The notes below the pieces were generated by a model. The model saw nothing but the letters and a program-made list of their open reading frames with translations. It had not been told where the DNA came from and did no database searches. The position numbers and the translations under genes are program-made. Below are positions 31,421-43,315 of a stretch of 64,000 bases of DNA, piece by piece. Source of the stretch: Sepioteuthis lessoniana (Eukaryota; Mollusca; Cephalopoda; Myopsida; Loliginidae); the NCBI GenBank assembly GCA_963585895.1, contig CAUZXS010000119.1, positions 102,188 through 166,187 of the forward strand, read 5' to 3'. Each line of letters opens with the position of its first letter. The stretch's first letter is position 1.

Positions 31421-32778
31421 TATCATTGTGTGTGAGTAAGATAAAAGTAACTTTGGATGTATAACTGATTAATAAAAAAAAAAATCAAGTCGATTTTATT
31501 TCAGATTATAACTATCAAATACTAATTTCCTACAAGTATTGTTTCATCAAGCTGTTTTTTTTATCTTATACTTTAAAACTGTAAAGTTTATACATTTTGT
31601 ATGACAGATATATAAATGCAAAAGAATTTTAAAAATCTCAAAGTCTCAAAAAATGTATTTGATCTGAATAAAAGACTGAAATTAATGTCTCTTGCTTAAG
31701 TCAAAAAATTTTAGTATTCCTGATCAATTAAAGCAACAAAACAGCATTTGGCAGAATAGCCCAACAAATAAAACTCCCATTATTTCTGTAATGATGTACA
31801 AAAAGATTATATAGAAATATAATAATTACATTCACTATCCATTAAGAACAAATTTCAACCATTTTTTTTTTTTTTTTACTCAATATTTACAGTTGATTCT
31901 AAAAATTACCTTTCCACTTAAAGTCAAAGTTTTCTTTGTGGTTAGAGGAGGGAAAAACTTAATATGGCCAATGAATAAATCTGATAGAATTGAAGATGAA
32001 AATCTGAAATTAAATTGTTTTGTCAAATGAAAATTTTTGTACACAACCTAAAAATTAATGGAAAATTTTCTTTGTTGTTCTATTCAAGACAAGCAAAAAA
32101 AAAAAAAAAAAAAAAATCCAAATCTCTCACACATACACCTCCCAAATTTATAATTTCACATTTATTTTATAAAGTTCATATTTTTAAAAAAATATGTTTT
32201 ATAAGTTTATATTTATTGATATTTTTTAACAATTATTTCTTTATATAATTTTTTTTTTCATATTTATTTGCATAAAGTTTATATATTTTTATGTTTATTA
32301 TATAAAGTTTCACACTTCTAATATTTAGCATTACAGAATTGTAAAATTGAAAACTATTGTTTTTGCAATCTAAATTCAAGAGCAATTAACTGTCCTGAGC
32401 TCAAAAAGTTGCCCTCCTGATATAAAAAAAACTAAAAAAAAACTTAAAGATTTTATAAAATAAATGAATAAATAAACAAAGATTTCAAAGTCCTGAATGG
32501 GTCATCCAAAATATTTTAAGTAAGATTAATGGTCTAAAATTGGTTACTACATAGTCCATAGATAAAATTATTAGATAACAAAAACACTAGACACTGCTCC
32601 AAAAGCAGGCAAAAACTTGGATCTAGTGGTAATAACAAAATAACAATATTAATAAAACAAATAAATAAGATTACACATCTATTTTTGTGTATATTATATA
32701 AGTATATATTTTAAAATAGGCAGGTTCACAAAGAGATTTGTATCTTTTTAAATTCATTTTGTTCTTACATATGTGTAT
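31421..32778. other. Unassigned AT-rich stretch
   Basis: Poly-T spans about 31863-31879 and poly-A about 32096-32116. No gene or family is recognised. Confidence 0.5.
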
Positions 32779-33000
32779 GTTTCCAGCTTGTTGCTTTCAT
32801 CCGAGAACATAATGGGGTACTCAATGAGACTTTAACTCAGTCTTGTTTCCAGTTTGAATGGGTTTTATATAGAGGTTATTCTTCCTTTTTCTTAGAGTGT
32901 GTTTACTTTTGTCTGCTTTACCTCTCTTCGATATGTTTGTGCATGTGTGTGTGCACGCGCGCATTGGAGAGGTTTTGGGTTTCACTAACAGTTATTTTTC

Positions 33001-33069
<69 letters not shown>

Positions 33070-33265
33070 GAGGATTTTTTGTGTGTGGGACTGTGGGGTT
33101 TTAAATTTACTGGTAGCTCTTTCCCTTTTTTATGTGTATGTGTGTGTGTGTGTTTTCAGCTTGATGCTTTCATCTGAGAAAATGTCTGGCATAAGATCTA
33201 GTTAATGGGTATTCAATGAGATTTTAATCTACTCGTGTTTGTAGTTTGAATAGTTTTATATTTAT
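32779..33265. repeat. Direct duplication flanking (TG)33
   Basis: A segment at about 32779-32876 (TTTCCAGCTTGTTGCTTTCATCCGAGAA, then ACTCAATGAGACTTTAA, CAGTTTGAATGGGTTTTATAT) recurs diverged at about 33153-33262. The perfect (TG)n at 33004-33069 and smaller TG tracts lie between. A 102-residue frame here is poly-Val-Cys and not a gene. Confidence 0.75.
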
Positions 33266-33820
33266 AAGCATACTTTATGTCAAACTGACAAGATTATTCA
33301 TTTATGGAATCGGGGCATAGCTCCCCACTCTTTAAAGTAAGAGGATATACCTGTTCTAATTTATTAAGATTTACATAAAATGAAATTAAAATATAAAAAT
33401 TTTTAAATTAAAATAGATTTATAAAATTATGATTATTGCAGAATACAACTTCAAATTGACAAAGTTTTAACCAAAATCAATAATACAAAAAACATAAATA
33501 AAATTGAAATAAGTAATCTTTAGTTAAAAATTTGTCAAATTTAAAACTGAAGCTTTTTGCAATAGTAATTTATCTCACTATTGAGTAATGAGAACTTCTA
33601 CTGTTATGATATCCTGGTGATAAGTAATGGCTCATATCGCATAACCGATATGTGTTCATATAGGTAGATAGATCTAAGTTAGAGCTCTTGGCCTGATGAT
33701 CTCATAGGCAAGAAAATGACAGTCACCAAGTATGATTGACTGTATCTATGCTATCCTAATTTAGAATTACATATGCTCTTATCACCGATATTGAGCACTA
33801 TTTATAAATATAGCATGCTG

Positions 33821-33823
<3 letters not shown>
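33266..33823. other. Unassigned AT-rich stretch
   Basis: Nothing is recognised. Confidence 0.5.
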
Positions 33824-33893
<70 letters not shown>

Positions 33894-33915
33894 CGTGCGC
33901 ACACACACACACACA
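33824..33915. repeat. (TA)n(TG)n...(CA)n compound repeat
   Basis: About 23 TA units are followed by (TG)10, GCGTGCGC and (AC)8. The TG and CA arms form a near-palindrome around GCGTGCGC. Confidence 0.95.
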
Positions 33916-34517
33916 ATACAATATGACTGGATAAGTAAATTATAGTAATTCTCAACATTTTTTGCCCATGAAACTTTTGCATCAAATTTCAAAATGTCAT
34001 TCTCTTCCAATATTGTCCAACCCAAAAATGTGCATTGTAGAATGATGTCTATAAAAAAAGATTTTTTTTTAAAAAGTCAGTATTCCAACAAAATGAATCT
34101 ACCATTCTATGGTCCCAATTCCTCTCCTAGGTACTTGTTAAGAATTGGTGTCAGTTCAAGGAATTTAAAAGAAATGTACTTGACAAAGTAAGACATCACA
34201 CAGAGTACAATATGGAAATCTATTAGGAGTAGGTCTGGGTTTGTTAACTTAAAAAGTAGGGCAGTATTTTGGCATTTGTTCCTTCAAGTTAATATATTGT
34301 ATACAATGCTGTGTGACATCATACTATTATAGTTAACATAACGTACATTCCTGAACAGATAACAAATCTTAAGTAACCTCTCTTGAAACACTAAAATTGC
34401 CCCCAGATAATAATTTAAAACTCATCCAAAACATTAAAGCTTGATATGCAAGAGAAACGGTCAAAGTGTATTCTATCTTCAGACTAGGACGAAGTATGTC
34501 AACCACTTACCTCTAAT
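33916..34517. other. Unassigned stretch
   Basis: Nothing is recognised. The 65- to 67-residue frames match nothing known. Confidence 0.5.
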
Positions 34518-34850
34518 TTGGTTTTAAGGTATATCAACCATTGTGGGTTATATAATGCCAAATCCTCTTCATATATATGATTTGTAAATACATTTTGTAA
34601 ATAACATTCTTAAATGAGCCAGCTCTTTTTTGCACACAGTTAAATGGTTTCAAGTATTGCTATGGAACAGTCAAAATTTGTACTACTACTTTGGGTCAGA
34701 GTGAACCTGGGAGCAATGGTAATGAAGGAGTACTCCACATTCCCCAAATTTCCAAGGGTTGACCCTCACCATCAGATGGTTTAATGTTATATCCAGGACA
34801 TTCATTGAGAAGGTTTTACCCCTCTGCAACTGGACTGACCTCTGCAAATG
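34518..34850 (-). mobile_element. Repeat-B, full copy
   Basis: The tail is AAGGTATATCAACCATTGTGGGTTATATAATGCC. The body starts TGATTTGTAAATACATTTTGTAAATAACATTC. The head runs GGGTCAGAGTGAACCTGGGAGC to TTTTACCCCTCTGCAAC. Its last ~20 bp merge into SINE-A. Confidence 0.8.
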
Positions 34851-34854
34851 TATA

Positions 34855-35107
34855 CAAGTACTTACCCAACCACTCCACTATGAGTAGGATGTGCCATAAA
34901 GTCAATTTTTAAGTGGAGTTCTGCTGGTCTGAATTCAAAGTTTTCCTAACAAGAATCCAGTTGGCCCAACTGACCCATGGCTGAGAAGAAACAGGTAGAT
35001 TCATGCCTTTATCGAGGGCAATTCAAAATGAAACAGCCTCAAAGACTTCAACTTTGGTCACAAATTCAATTTTCTATGATAATAACCATTATGCTAATAG
35101 TGCTTCT
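34855..35107 (-). mobile_element. SINE-A
   Basis: ACTTACCCAACCACTCCACTATGAGTAGGATGTGCC, GTCTGAATTCAAAGTTTTCC, TGACCCATGGCTGAG, CAATTTTCTATGATAATAACCATTATGC. Confidence 0.8.
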
Positions 35108-35456
35108 GCAACTGTATGTAGGTACATCAACAAAATCTCCTTCCTTGTCAACGCACTTAATTCAGTTAATATTATCTATATAGGTAAAACTTAATAGAGT
35201 GAAAATTTTAGATAAAAACTTTATAAGTGTCAGAGCCTTCCATGCTTCCAACATAAGTTAAAATAGCATTACACTATATAATTGTAATTAAATACAGAAT
35301 GACGACACGATCCTAGAATGTTTCTATGAATAAAAAATTAACAGTACACAAATGCATTGTATTGAGCCCTACAATCAAAAAGACTGGATTATTAGTCCAC
35401 TATAATAGTTTAAAAAGAGTTTGATAACAAGAGCAATTGAATACAACAGTTCAATA
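35108..35456. other. Unassigned stretch
   Basis: Nothing is recognised. Confidence 0.5.
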
Positions 35457-35825
35457 TGATGGTTGTTTTTACAGTATGTCAACCCTTGGTTTATCCAAGA
35501 GGTTTTTTAACACAAAAAAATCAGTAACTCATGATAATCCTTAGTAAACAATTATAGCTTCAAGTAACTATTCTTAATACAAATAACTTGTACAGTTATA
35601 TATAATTTCAAGTATTCCTATCTAAAAATAATTTGCACAGAGACCTTCTGGGTACTATTACTAGTACAGTGGATCAAAGTAGACTTTGAAGTAATGGCAA
35701 AAGAGGTGACTCCACATTCCTACCACTAGATGCAGTCCAGTGTCCTATACAAAACACCTTTTTTGTAAGGGGTCTTACTCCTCTGCAAGGGATAGTCTTT
35801 ATATTCTAGGCCTCACTGATAAGGC
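35457..35825 (-). mobile_element. Repeat-B
   Basis: The tail is TTTTTACAGTATGTCAACCCTTGG. The body is TATAGCTTCAAGTAACTATTCTTAATACAAATAAC. The head is CAGTGGATCAAAGTAGACTTTGAAGTAATGGC through GTCTTACTCCTCTGCAAGGG to CTAGGCCTCACTGATAAGG. Confidence 0.75.
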
Positions 35826-36357
35826 AAAGTTTAAGAGGCCAATGAAAATAGTAATTTGGAAGTCTATGATAATGGTGACATCAATGATGCTGAAGCTAGA
35901 AAAACACTGGTATTTAACCTGTTACCTACCAATCCTGAACATAATTTTTTTAAAGCATTTTTGAAAAGTTTGCGGCAGCCATTTTTAATTATCACTAAAT
36001 TATCTATAATTTGAAGTATGAAATTATTCTGGCATGCAAATGATAGATTTATTAATTGCATATTAAGCAGTCTAGGGTTATTTAATGCCAAGACAAACCA
36101 TAGGCCACGTGTGGCCCAGCATGCTTTATGAATGACATACCTAAGACTGCAATGTTTTATAGAAAAACTCTTTTATATAAGAGTTGGCAAAGGAAGAATT
36201 ATCAACTTTCCTCATTTCTGAGGCAAATGCTTCCATGTGTCTTGTGTAATGAAGATGATTGCTGTACCTTCAACAGAAAATTACCTTGAATTTATTAGTA
36301 ACGCGGTCAACCCTATAATGCATCATGTGGCTCACTCCACAAAAAGGTTGCCTATGT
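35826..36357. other. Unassigned stretch
   Basis: A short TCTAGGGTTATTTAATGCCAAGAC near 36071 resembles half of the B/C tail hairpin. The rest is not recognised. Confidence 0.45.
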
Positions 36358-36712
36358 TTGGCCAAGAGGTTAGGAAATTGCATACATTATACATTCATAT
36401 TTACATTTGAGAAATTGAGGTCTTTTTGAACAATTATGATATCAAGTATTCTTATCTAAAACAAAAAATTTGCAAACAGATCTATTTGACCTACAGATGG
36501 GGCCTTAACAGGTACTACCACTTGAGTTCAGTGTATAATGATAATGAATAAGTACTTCACACTCTAGAGGTCCAGAAAGGGAGCCTCATCATCAGATGCA
36601 GTTTAGTATCATACCCAAGACACTCCATTTTTTAGGCGGGGGATATTTCCCCTTTATGCAGGGGATTGAATTAGCATATTCAAAACCCTGCTGACAGAAC
36701 AAGCAAATGATA
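36358..36712 (-). mobile_element. Repeat-B
   Basis: CAAGAGGTTAGGAAATTGCATACATTATACATTC, one body unit, then a head with GACCTACAGATGGGGCCTTAACAGG, CAGATGCAGTTTAGTATCATACCC and AGCATATTCAAAACCCTGCTGACAG. Confidence 0.75.
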
Positions 36713-36715
36713 GAT

Positions 36716-37624
36716 TTGGTTTGATTGGGTTTTTTGGCATATCAACCATTGTAGGTTATTAAATACCAAATCCTGTTTATACATATATATTAAATATGAT
36801 TTGCAAACACATTTTGTAGATAACATTTTTAAACAACCTTGCTCATTTTTTGCACACAGTTAAATGGTTCCAAGTATTTCTATCTACTACAATTAATTCT
36901 ATTGACTGTTAATCATTTGTTTGTCCAAATTTAAATGATTTCAAGTATTGCTATGTAACAGTAACAATTTAACATCAGTCATTTATTGGAACACATTTAA
37001 ATAGATATATATATATGATTTGTAAGTAAATAGTTTGTAAGAAATTTCATTTTTAAATGAGTTAGAACTAATTTGTTTGCACACAAGTATTGCTATTGTT
37101 TCTACACAGTTAAATGATTTCAGTTTTTGCTATCTAACACAAATAAAACTATTTTGTATCAATCATTTGTTTGCAGTGAAGTGGTCCCAAGTATTGCTAT
37201 TTAACACTAATTATTCTATTCAACAATATTCATTCATTTGCACACAGTTAAACAGTTCTAAGTATTGTGTGTCACTAAAAATTCAATTAAACATCAGTCA
37301 TTTGTTTACACACAGTTAAATGATCAAACAGTTCTATTTCTAACAATTCAATTTAGCATAAGTCATTTGTTTGTACACAGTTTAAATAGTTAAACAGCTC
37401 TATTTGACCCATAGATAAGACCCTATCAGGTGCTACCACTGCCAGTCAGAGTGGACCTGGAAGCAATAGCAATGAAGAGGTACTCCACATTTCCCAAATC
37501 TCCAGGAGTCGAGCCTCACCATCAGATGGTTTTATGTCACATCCTGGGTACTCGTTGGGGGGTGGTCTTATTCATCGGCAGAGATGCTGTTGGTATATTC
37601 TACAACCCCAGCCAACTGGGCTAG
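36716..37624 (-). mobile_element. Repeat-B, longest copy (~910 bp)
   Basis: The tail is TTTTGGCATATCAACCATTGTAGGTTATTAAATACC. The body at about 36780-37400 has roughly eight units of 60-75 bp (CATTTGTTTGCACACAGTTAAATGATTTCAAGTATTGCTATTTAACAC-type). The head at 37403-37624 runs GACCCATAGATAAGACCCTATCAGG to CTACAACCCCAGCCAACTGGGC. Together with the 315-bp copy at 10930 it brackets the size range of the family. Confidence 0.85.
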
Positions 37625-38621
37625 CAAATGACAGAGTATTCTTTCAGTTATAATCTTTGGTTATGGAGGTGGGGAATGCATCTGACTCCTCACAAACTAG
37701 TCAGTAAAGGATTAAAGACTTAATTTTTTTTTTCCAACCCACGAGCAGTCTTGTGGACATGATTTTCATTTCCCCAAAATTACTCCTACCCACACTGTGG
37801 TCTTACAAACCACCAAATGCCTAAAAAGTGCTTACATAAAGCAAACATAGATACCCTGGAGATATATATCTGTCATATCTTGGCTGTCCCACCAAAGTCA
37901 ACTTCAGAGATAAAGAAATGTGAACAAATAAACAAAAATCATTCCTGTCACTAAGAAATTTCAAGGGAATCTTTTGTTGCACAATGGAACAGAAACCCTA
38001 TCTTTAATTAGTCTAATTATGATAAGGTAAAAATAAATAAGTAGGAAAAAAAAAATCAAATAATAATTTTATGAAACCTGAGAGTAAGAGATAAAAAGAC
38101 CAAAGAGAAAGTGTCTTACTTTGAATGATATTAACAGATGTTGATAGGGCACTAATATGGAATGTACTTGTTGGTACAGTAATGAGTAAAGATAAAAAGT
38201 TATCAATGAGCATGGTAGTGAAAACATCTCCCCTTATTCAAAGAATGAGATGGGGAATGGGTTACAAGATAAGACTGAATATTTTTCTTGCAAGATGACA
38301 ACTGGCCTGATAATAAGACTTCACGAGTGAAGTGGAGAGGGGTTTTAAAAATTTTTTAAAAAATAAAAATAGCAGTAATTAACAGAGGCATTTTTTAATG
38401 ATATAACAGAACAATATTGTCATTTAAAAGATTGCATAACATGGCTAATTATCTTTTTCTTTTTTTTTTTAGACACTTATTTTTATCTTATTTCTGCAAG
38501 TGAACATCAGTTAACTCAGATATAAACTGTTCATTTACTCAAAAAGTAATTTGCCCAGTTAACAGAGCTTAGAATACACTGACTGTATCCTCTGATACAA
38601 CAAGAGTTCTTCCAAGCTGTG
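37625..38621. other. Unassigned AT-rich stretch
   Basis: Short homopolymers only. Nothing is recognised. Confidence 0.5.
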
Positions 38622-38820
38622 CCTACATCAGTATTACTGCATGGTTGCACCACCTAGACTATCAGAAAAAAAAAAAAAAAACTAGACAAATACTGCTACA
38701 AGAATGTTTTGGACAAATTCTGGAAGCATCACCATCCAAATAAAACAAGACATGCTGAGCACTACTGGTGAAATAAGGATGAACTCCTAAGCAACAAGCC
38801 TCAATGGAGTCCTATACTAA
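38622..38820 (+). mobile_element. RTE fragment, very degraded
   Basis: Plus-strand sequence reads as worn pieces of the RTE C-terminal region (CTAGACAAATACTGCTACAAG..., then AAAACAAGACATGCTGAGCACTACTGG, AAGGATGAACTCCTAAGCAACAAG), matching the minus-strand copy at 14423-14713. An A17 run interrupts it. Confidence 0.5.
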
Positions 38821-39275
38821 AACATCTGATGGTGAGGCTCCAGTTCTAATGGCCTGAGAAATATGAAGTACCACTTCATTGACATTACTTCAACATCCAT
38901 TAACTCAGGGTCTTATCTAGGGGTTAAATAAATGTTTCAACATTATTTGGATTTGATAGGAATACTTGATACAAGTAATTTCTACACATTTATGTGGCAA
39001 TAAGAATAATTATTGGGAGCTAAAGATTATTATTAGCTGCTTGAAAAAATTTAACTATGTGCAAACAAATGACTTAAGAAATAATTGCTGGAAACCATAT
39101 AATCATTAGAATTAGATTGTCGTATGGTTTAAGTATTTCTAAGTGCAAATTATTTGTATTAGATAGGAATACTTGATATCAACTACACAAAAAATGTAAA
39201 TGCTCAATAAATCCGATTCATGGCATAAAATAACCTAAGATATGTTCACATACTGTTAAAAATCAATCACTCAAT
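38821..39275 (+). mobile_element. Repeat-B
   Basis: The head is partial (CATCTGATGGTGAGGCTCCAG, GAAGTACCACTTCATTGAC, TCTAGGGGTTAAATA). The body at 38940-39195 includes GATAGGAATACTTGATACAAGTAATTTC. The tail is GGCATAAAATAACCTAAGATATGTTCACATACTGTTAAAAATC. Confidence 0.7.
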
Positions 39276-39489
39276 AATAAATACAAGTTTCAAAAGTTAA
39301 GTTTAATAAAAAGTACCCACTTCAAGTTCTAGCTCTTTCAGGACATTTTTTTTAGAATGATAAAGGCATTAAGAATTCACAATGATCCAATAAGCATGAG
39401 GGTTTTACTCTGGCTAAACGTTTGAAGACCATAGGTGGGTGCTGCCTTGGAAGAAATTTGGACATGCTTGTCTGGGTATATAAACATTT
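39276..39489. other. Unassigned spacer
   Basis: Nothing is recognised. Confidence 0.45.
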
Positions 39490-39708
39490 CCTTTTTTAAT
39501 GGCATATCAAACTTCACGGGTTGATGCCAAAACTATCCTTCTAGAAGAACAGTCCTGATACTATTTAACCCATACATGGAGGGATAATGAGGTTTATACC
39601 TTTCCCCAAGGGTATCAATCCTAAAGTAAATGTAATAGCACAACCCCAGTATAAACTTACTTTGAAGTTGTAGTCCAGCACTTTAGCTATTATACCAAGG
39701 AGACTCCC
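39490..39708 (-). mobile_element. SINE-C
   Basis: TTTTTTAATGGCATATCAAAC, CTATTTAACCCATACATGGAGGG, CCAGCACTTTAGCTATTATACCAAGGAGACTCC. Full length. Confidence 0.8.
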
Positions 39709-40215
39709 CAGTATATGTCATATATCCAGGTCCAAAAATACGACCAAGATATTCAGATGCATAAAACGTTCGAAATGTTCACTCGAAACACTTGACGACT
39801 TTCTTGGTTCAGGTACAAAACTTTATTTACCTTATTGAGTTTAAGGTTTTCCGACATGAGGGGAGAGAGACACAATTTCTTACTATACTGACATTTCCAT
39901 CTGACCCCACCATGTGTGACACTCTTCCGCAAACTACTGGTCTGGCCTCAGCGAGCTCTGAAGATCAACTTCCTTCCTCTAGCGTTGAATCTCAACTAAC
40001 TTTTTTTTTCAAATCCCAAAATCCTCAGCCTATCAGTTCCGGGCAGGACATCAATCACATCCCCAGTCCCATTTTCTATCTGGGGTTTTTATCGTGACAT
40101 CTGTGATAGTCACATCCATCCTGCGCGTGCATAAACACCGGCACTCAATGTGTGGACCTAACTAACCCATGCACTAAGCTGAAAGGTTCTCAGCCTAAAT
40201 AAACCGAAAGATAAG
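39709..40215 (-). other. GC-richer patch, LTR-like or exon-like
   Basis: Base composition rises sharply above the surroundings, with several CpGs. On the minus strand the order AGAGCTCGCTGAGGCC... then AATAAGGTAAATAAAG... then TGAACCAAGAAAGTCGTC resembles the R/U5 part of an LTR with a polyadenylation signal. A plus-strand frame of 101 codons (39792-40097) has no known motif. I see no TG...CA ends. It could instead be an unrecognised host exon or UTR. Confidence 0.3.
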
Positions 40216-40239
40216 ATATACAAAACGAAAATTGATAAT

Positions 40240-40446
40240 ATATGAAAAAAAAAAAAAAAAAAAAAAAAAAATCCTTCCACAATTATATAACATATATAAA
40301 CTTGGTCAAACAACTCTAGTCATGAGAATATATTTTTTTTTTCTTTGGTTTTTACCTCCTTCAAAATCCAAACATGGGAATTTTTAGATGTTCCCTACTA
40401 CCCTTTCCAAAATATCTAATCAATATTTCCCCTTTGCTGAATCATT
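40240..40446. repeat. Poly-A run and spacer
   Basis: A28 at about 40244-40271 is followed by unassigned sequence. Confidence 0.6.
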
Positions 40447-40703
40447 GGGCTAATGAGTAGAGTAAGTTCGCCAATGGTCTGGGAGACCGGGGTTCAAACC
40501 CAGGTTTGAGTCATGACTAAAAAAAAAAAAAAAAAAAAAAAAGGGTACTTAATGCCGCCTTGCATAGCACTCAGCACTAAAAGTTGAGTATCAAGGGTAA
40601 AGTGGAGCAAGCCTGGGAATGGAATAACGCCCTTTCCTAAACCTGTGTAGTAGCTATTGAAAAGGAAGCCTTTGGGTCACCCTTGACTAAGGTCGCCAAC
40701 TTA
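40447..40703 (+). mobile_element. SINE-D with internal poly-A
   Basis: GAGTAGAGTAAGTTCGCC (A box), GGGGTTCAAACCCAGG (B box), an A23 expansion at 40519-40541 where other copies have a short AAAA, then GTGTAGTAGCTATTGAAAAGGAAGCC to GGTCGCCAACTTAG. Confidence 0.85.
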
Positions 40704-40787
40704 GTCCTTAATACATTATCTATTTTACAGTTACTAATTAGGTATAAATGCTTATTTAAGCTATATTTTAGATTTTTTTCTTTACAT

Positions 40788-41000
40788 AAGCAATTATAGG
40801 GTTTCAAATAACTAATAATCCTTTGTAAACAACTACAGCTTCAAATAACTATTCTTAATATAAATATTCTTTATATAATAATATGGTTTCAAGTGTTTTT
40901 ATCAAATACTAATAATTTTCAAACATATCTATTTGACCCATACATTGGACCCTAACAGGTACTACTACCACTCTGAGGAAACTTCACCATCAACTGGGAC
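40788..41000 (-). mobile_element. Repeat-B, head truncated
   Basis: Body units (TAGGGTTTCAAATAACTAATAATCC, GGTTTCAAGTGTTTTTATCAAATACTAATAAT) lead into GACCCATACATTGGACCCTAACAGG. The head then jumps to GAAACTTCACCATC and stops. Confidence 0.7.
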
Positions 41001-41217
41001 CTGAAAGAAAGGAATGAGCAAAGCGAGAGGAAAAAAGATTTTAAAAAGAAAGTTCCATGATCTTTAACCAAACTAGTCACATCTAAGATATAAAACAGGA
41101 TAAAAACTCACAAGTAAGATTTTCAGGTTTTCAATCCTCACAAGCTAGTATTCAATACATCAAAAAAGACATGTTGAATACAAGCTCACCTGAGGCTCAA
41201 AAGCATAAAACTGACTC

Positions 41218-41218
<1 letters not shown>
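41001..41218. other. Unassigned spacer
   Basis: Nothing is recognised. Confidence 0.45.
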
Positions 41219-41291
<73 letters not shown>

Positions 41292-41297
41292 ACACAC
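41219..41297. repeat. (GT)(AT)n(AC) microsatellite
   Basis: (GT)6, about 26 AT units, then ACACACATACACACACA. It directly abuts the head of SINE-D. Confidence 0.95.
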
Positions 41298-41298
41298 A

Positions 41299-41536
41299 GC
41301 ATAGTGGGTAGAGTGTTCACTAATTGTCCAGAAAGCCGGCGTTCAATCCCAGGTTAAGTCATACCAAAGACTTTAACAAAATAAAAAATAAAGAGAAAAA
41401 AAAGGAACTTGATGCCTCCTTGTTTAATACTCAGCATAAGGTATGGATCAAGGGTAAGAGGAGCAATCTGGGGAGAAGAGTAGTGCCCTCCCCTACACCT
41501 TGGTGTAGTTGCTATTGAAAAAGGAGCTTTCAGCCA
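41299..41536 (+). mobile_element. SINE-D
   Basis: TAGTGGGTAGAGTGTTCACTAATTGTCC (A box), GGCGTTCAATCCCAGG (B box), TTGTTTAATACTCAGC, CACCTTGGTGTAGTTGCTATTGAAAAAGGAGC. The 3' end is slightly short. Confidence 0.85.
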
Positions 41537-41829
41537 AGTGTGTGTGTGTGTGTGGAATTCAAAACTTAAGTAGTGACCAACAAAAAAGCGAAGAGGATGG
41601 AAGGAAAAAATATATATGTGAGAAAGAGAGAGTATGTGTACGTATGGTTACATGTGCGTGTGAACAAGTCTATGCTTGTCAGCAAATACATTTTACTTTT
41701 CATGGCCATAACCAGAGAGGTTTTGAAGATTGCACAATTAGGCCAAATAAGAACTACAAAACCAATTTTTAACAAGTGCAACAGTCATAATGAACCATAA
41801 ACAAGTTGACATCAATTGCAGTGAATCCT

Positions 41830-41861
<32 letters not shown>

Positions 41862-42584
41862 CACTACTTTTGTCCAACCTAGTCACAATTTTGTTCAATA
41901 GACAAAAGTCTTACACATATCTCACAGAGATGTAGTAAATGTAAACCCTTGACAACAGTTTCTTTCCAACTGTCCAATTCAAATTAGAAACATTAATTTT
42001 TGTATTGGGTAAACACTTGAAAGTATTTCCACAACACAGGCATTTATGTAGATCAAGTAGTGCCAAACACAAAGTGTATCAAGGCTATTTCAGTTTTCTT
42101 ACATTAACTTTCTTCACTTCATTAAAACTTTAAGAGAAATTAGATATATATCAAATCATTGTTTAGACAAGTTTGGTTAAAGATCATGGAACTTTAAGAT
42201 CTTATGTTTTTTTTTTTCACTAGTTTTCTTGCTAGTCTATATCAAGGTCCAGTTGATATAAAAGATGATTAATCAACATGACAAAAAGCACTTGGGAGTA
42301 GAACTTAGAGAAACTTCTATATTAACCGGAGTCTGAAACAAAGAAACTAACAAAAAATAAATAAATAAAAATATGAGAAAAAAAAACAAGATCATATAAA
42401 AAGAAAGTCCTATATAAAATCTCACACACAGATGTAAGTTAACTAACTAAAAGGCACACTTGAATTGAAGTGCTTTCCATACATCTTCAATTGTTTGCTT
42501 TTTGGGAGTTTCTTTTCCTACCCCTATTGAAACGTTAATCTGATTTTCCAAACTGTCTTTTCTATTTCATTCCAAACTTTTCTC

Positions 42585-42587
<3 letters not shown>
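41537..42587. other. Unassigned stretch
   Basis: (GT)8 lies near 41539 and A24 at about 41837-41860. Nothing else is recognised. Confidence 0.5.

Positions 42588-42631
<44 letters not shown>
42588..42631. repeat. (AT)n microsatellite
   Basis: About 22 AT units. Confidence 0.95.
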
Positions 42632-42634
<3 letters not shown>

Positions 42635-42761
42635 TTCTCTTCCCTAAACTGGATTCCATTCCAATGACCAAGTCATTAAGGAAATTAGTCACAAAAAATA
42701 CCAACACATCAGAACATAACATGAGTGTACCATTTATCTTCAGATACTATTTATAATGAAG

Positions 42762-43043
42762 GCATTTGTAGCATAACGGTAATTGATGTAGGAAATAGAC
42801 TCAGTAACTCAAGTTCAAATCTGGATGAAGCCGTTTGCATTTCATATGATAGCAATACCCTTGAGGAAGGCATGAATCCAACTATGGGTAAATAATGGGA
42901 CAGACTGGGCTCTTTAACATTGGTAAGGAAACAAATCACGGAGAAGGAAAACTGAATTCAAACTAGCACTAAATCACTTTAAAAAAATTTGACATTGTAT
43001 CACATCCTGTTCATGATGGAGGGGTTGGTTAAATACATATTGT
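42762..43043 (+). mobile_element. SINE-A
   Basis: GCATTTGTAGCATAACGGTAATTG, B box AAGTTCAAATCTGGATG, AACTATGGGTAAATAATGGG, ending CATCCTGTTCATGATGGAGGGGTTGGTTAAATACATA. Confidence 0.85.
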
Positions 43044-43315
43044 TTACCATGTACCCTCTCCAACATTTATCAATCTTAGAACCCTTCTATAAGTAGTTTA
43101 TAAGATTTTCAATTATTTTACAGCATTATCATACTGTGGTTGCCACCTGTTAATCTTCCAATTTAAAGACACTTTATTTCAGTGTATCATTTCTATCTAA
43201 TCTAAAATACTCTGGATCTATTATGGGAAGGCAAATATTTCAGCAATGATTGAATTTTCATACCAGCAAATTCAAGCAGACAATAAAAATCATTAGAAGG
43301 CATTATGGAGGTTGG
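43044..43315. other. Unassigned spacer
   Basis: Nothing is recognised. Confidence 0.45.
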
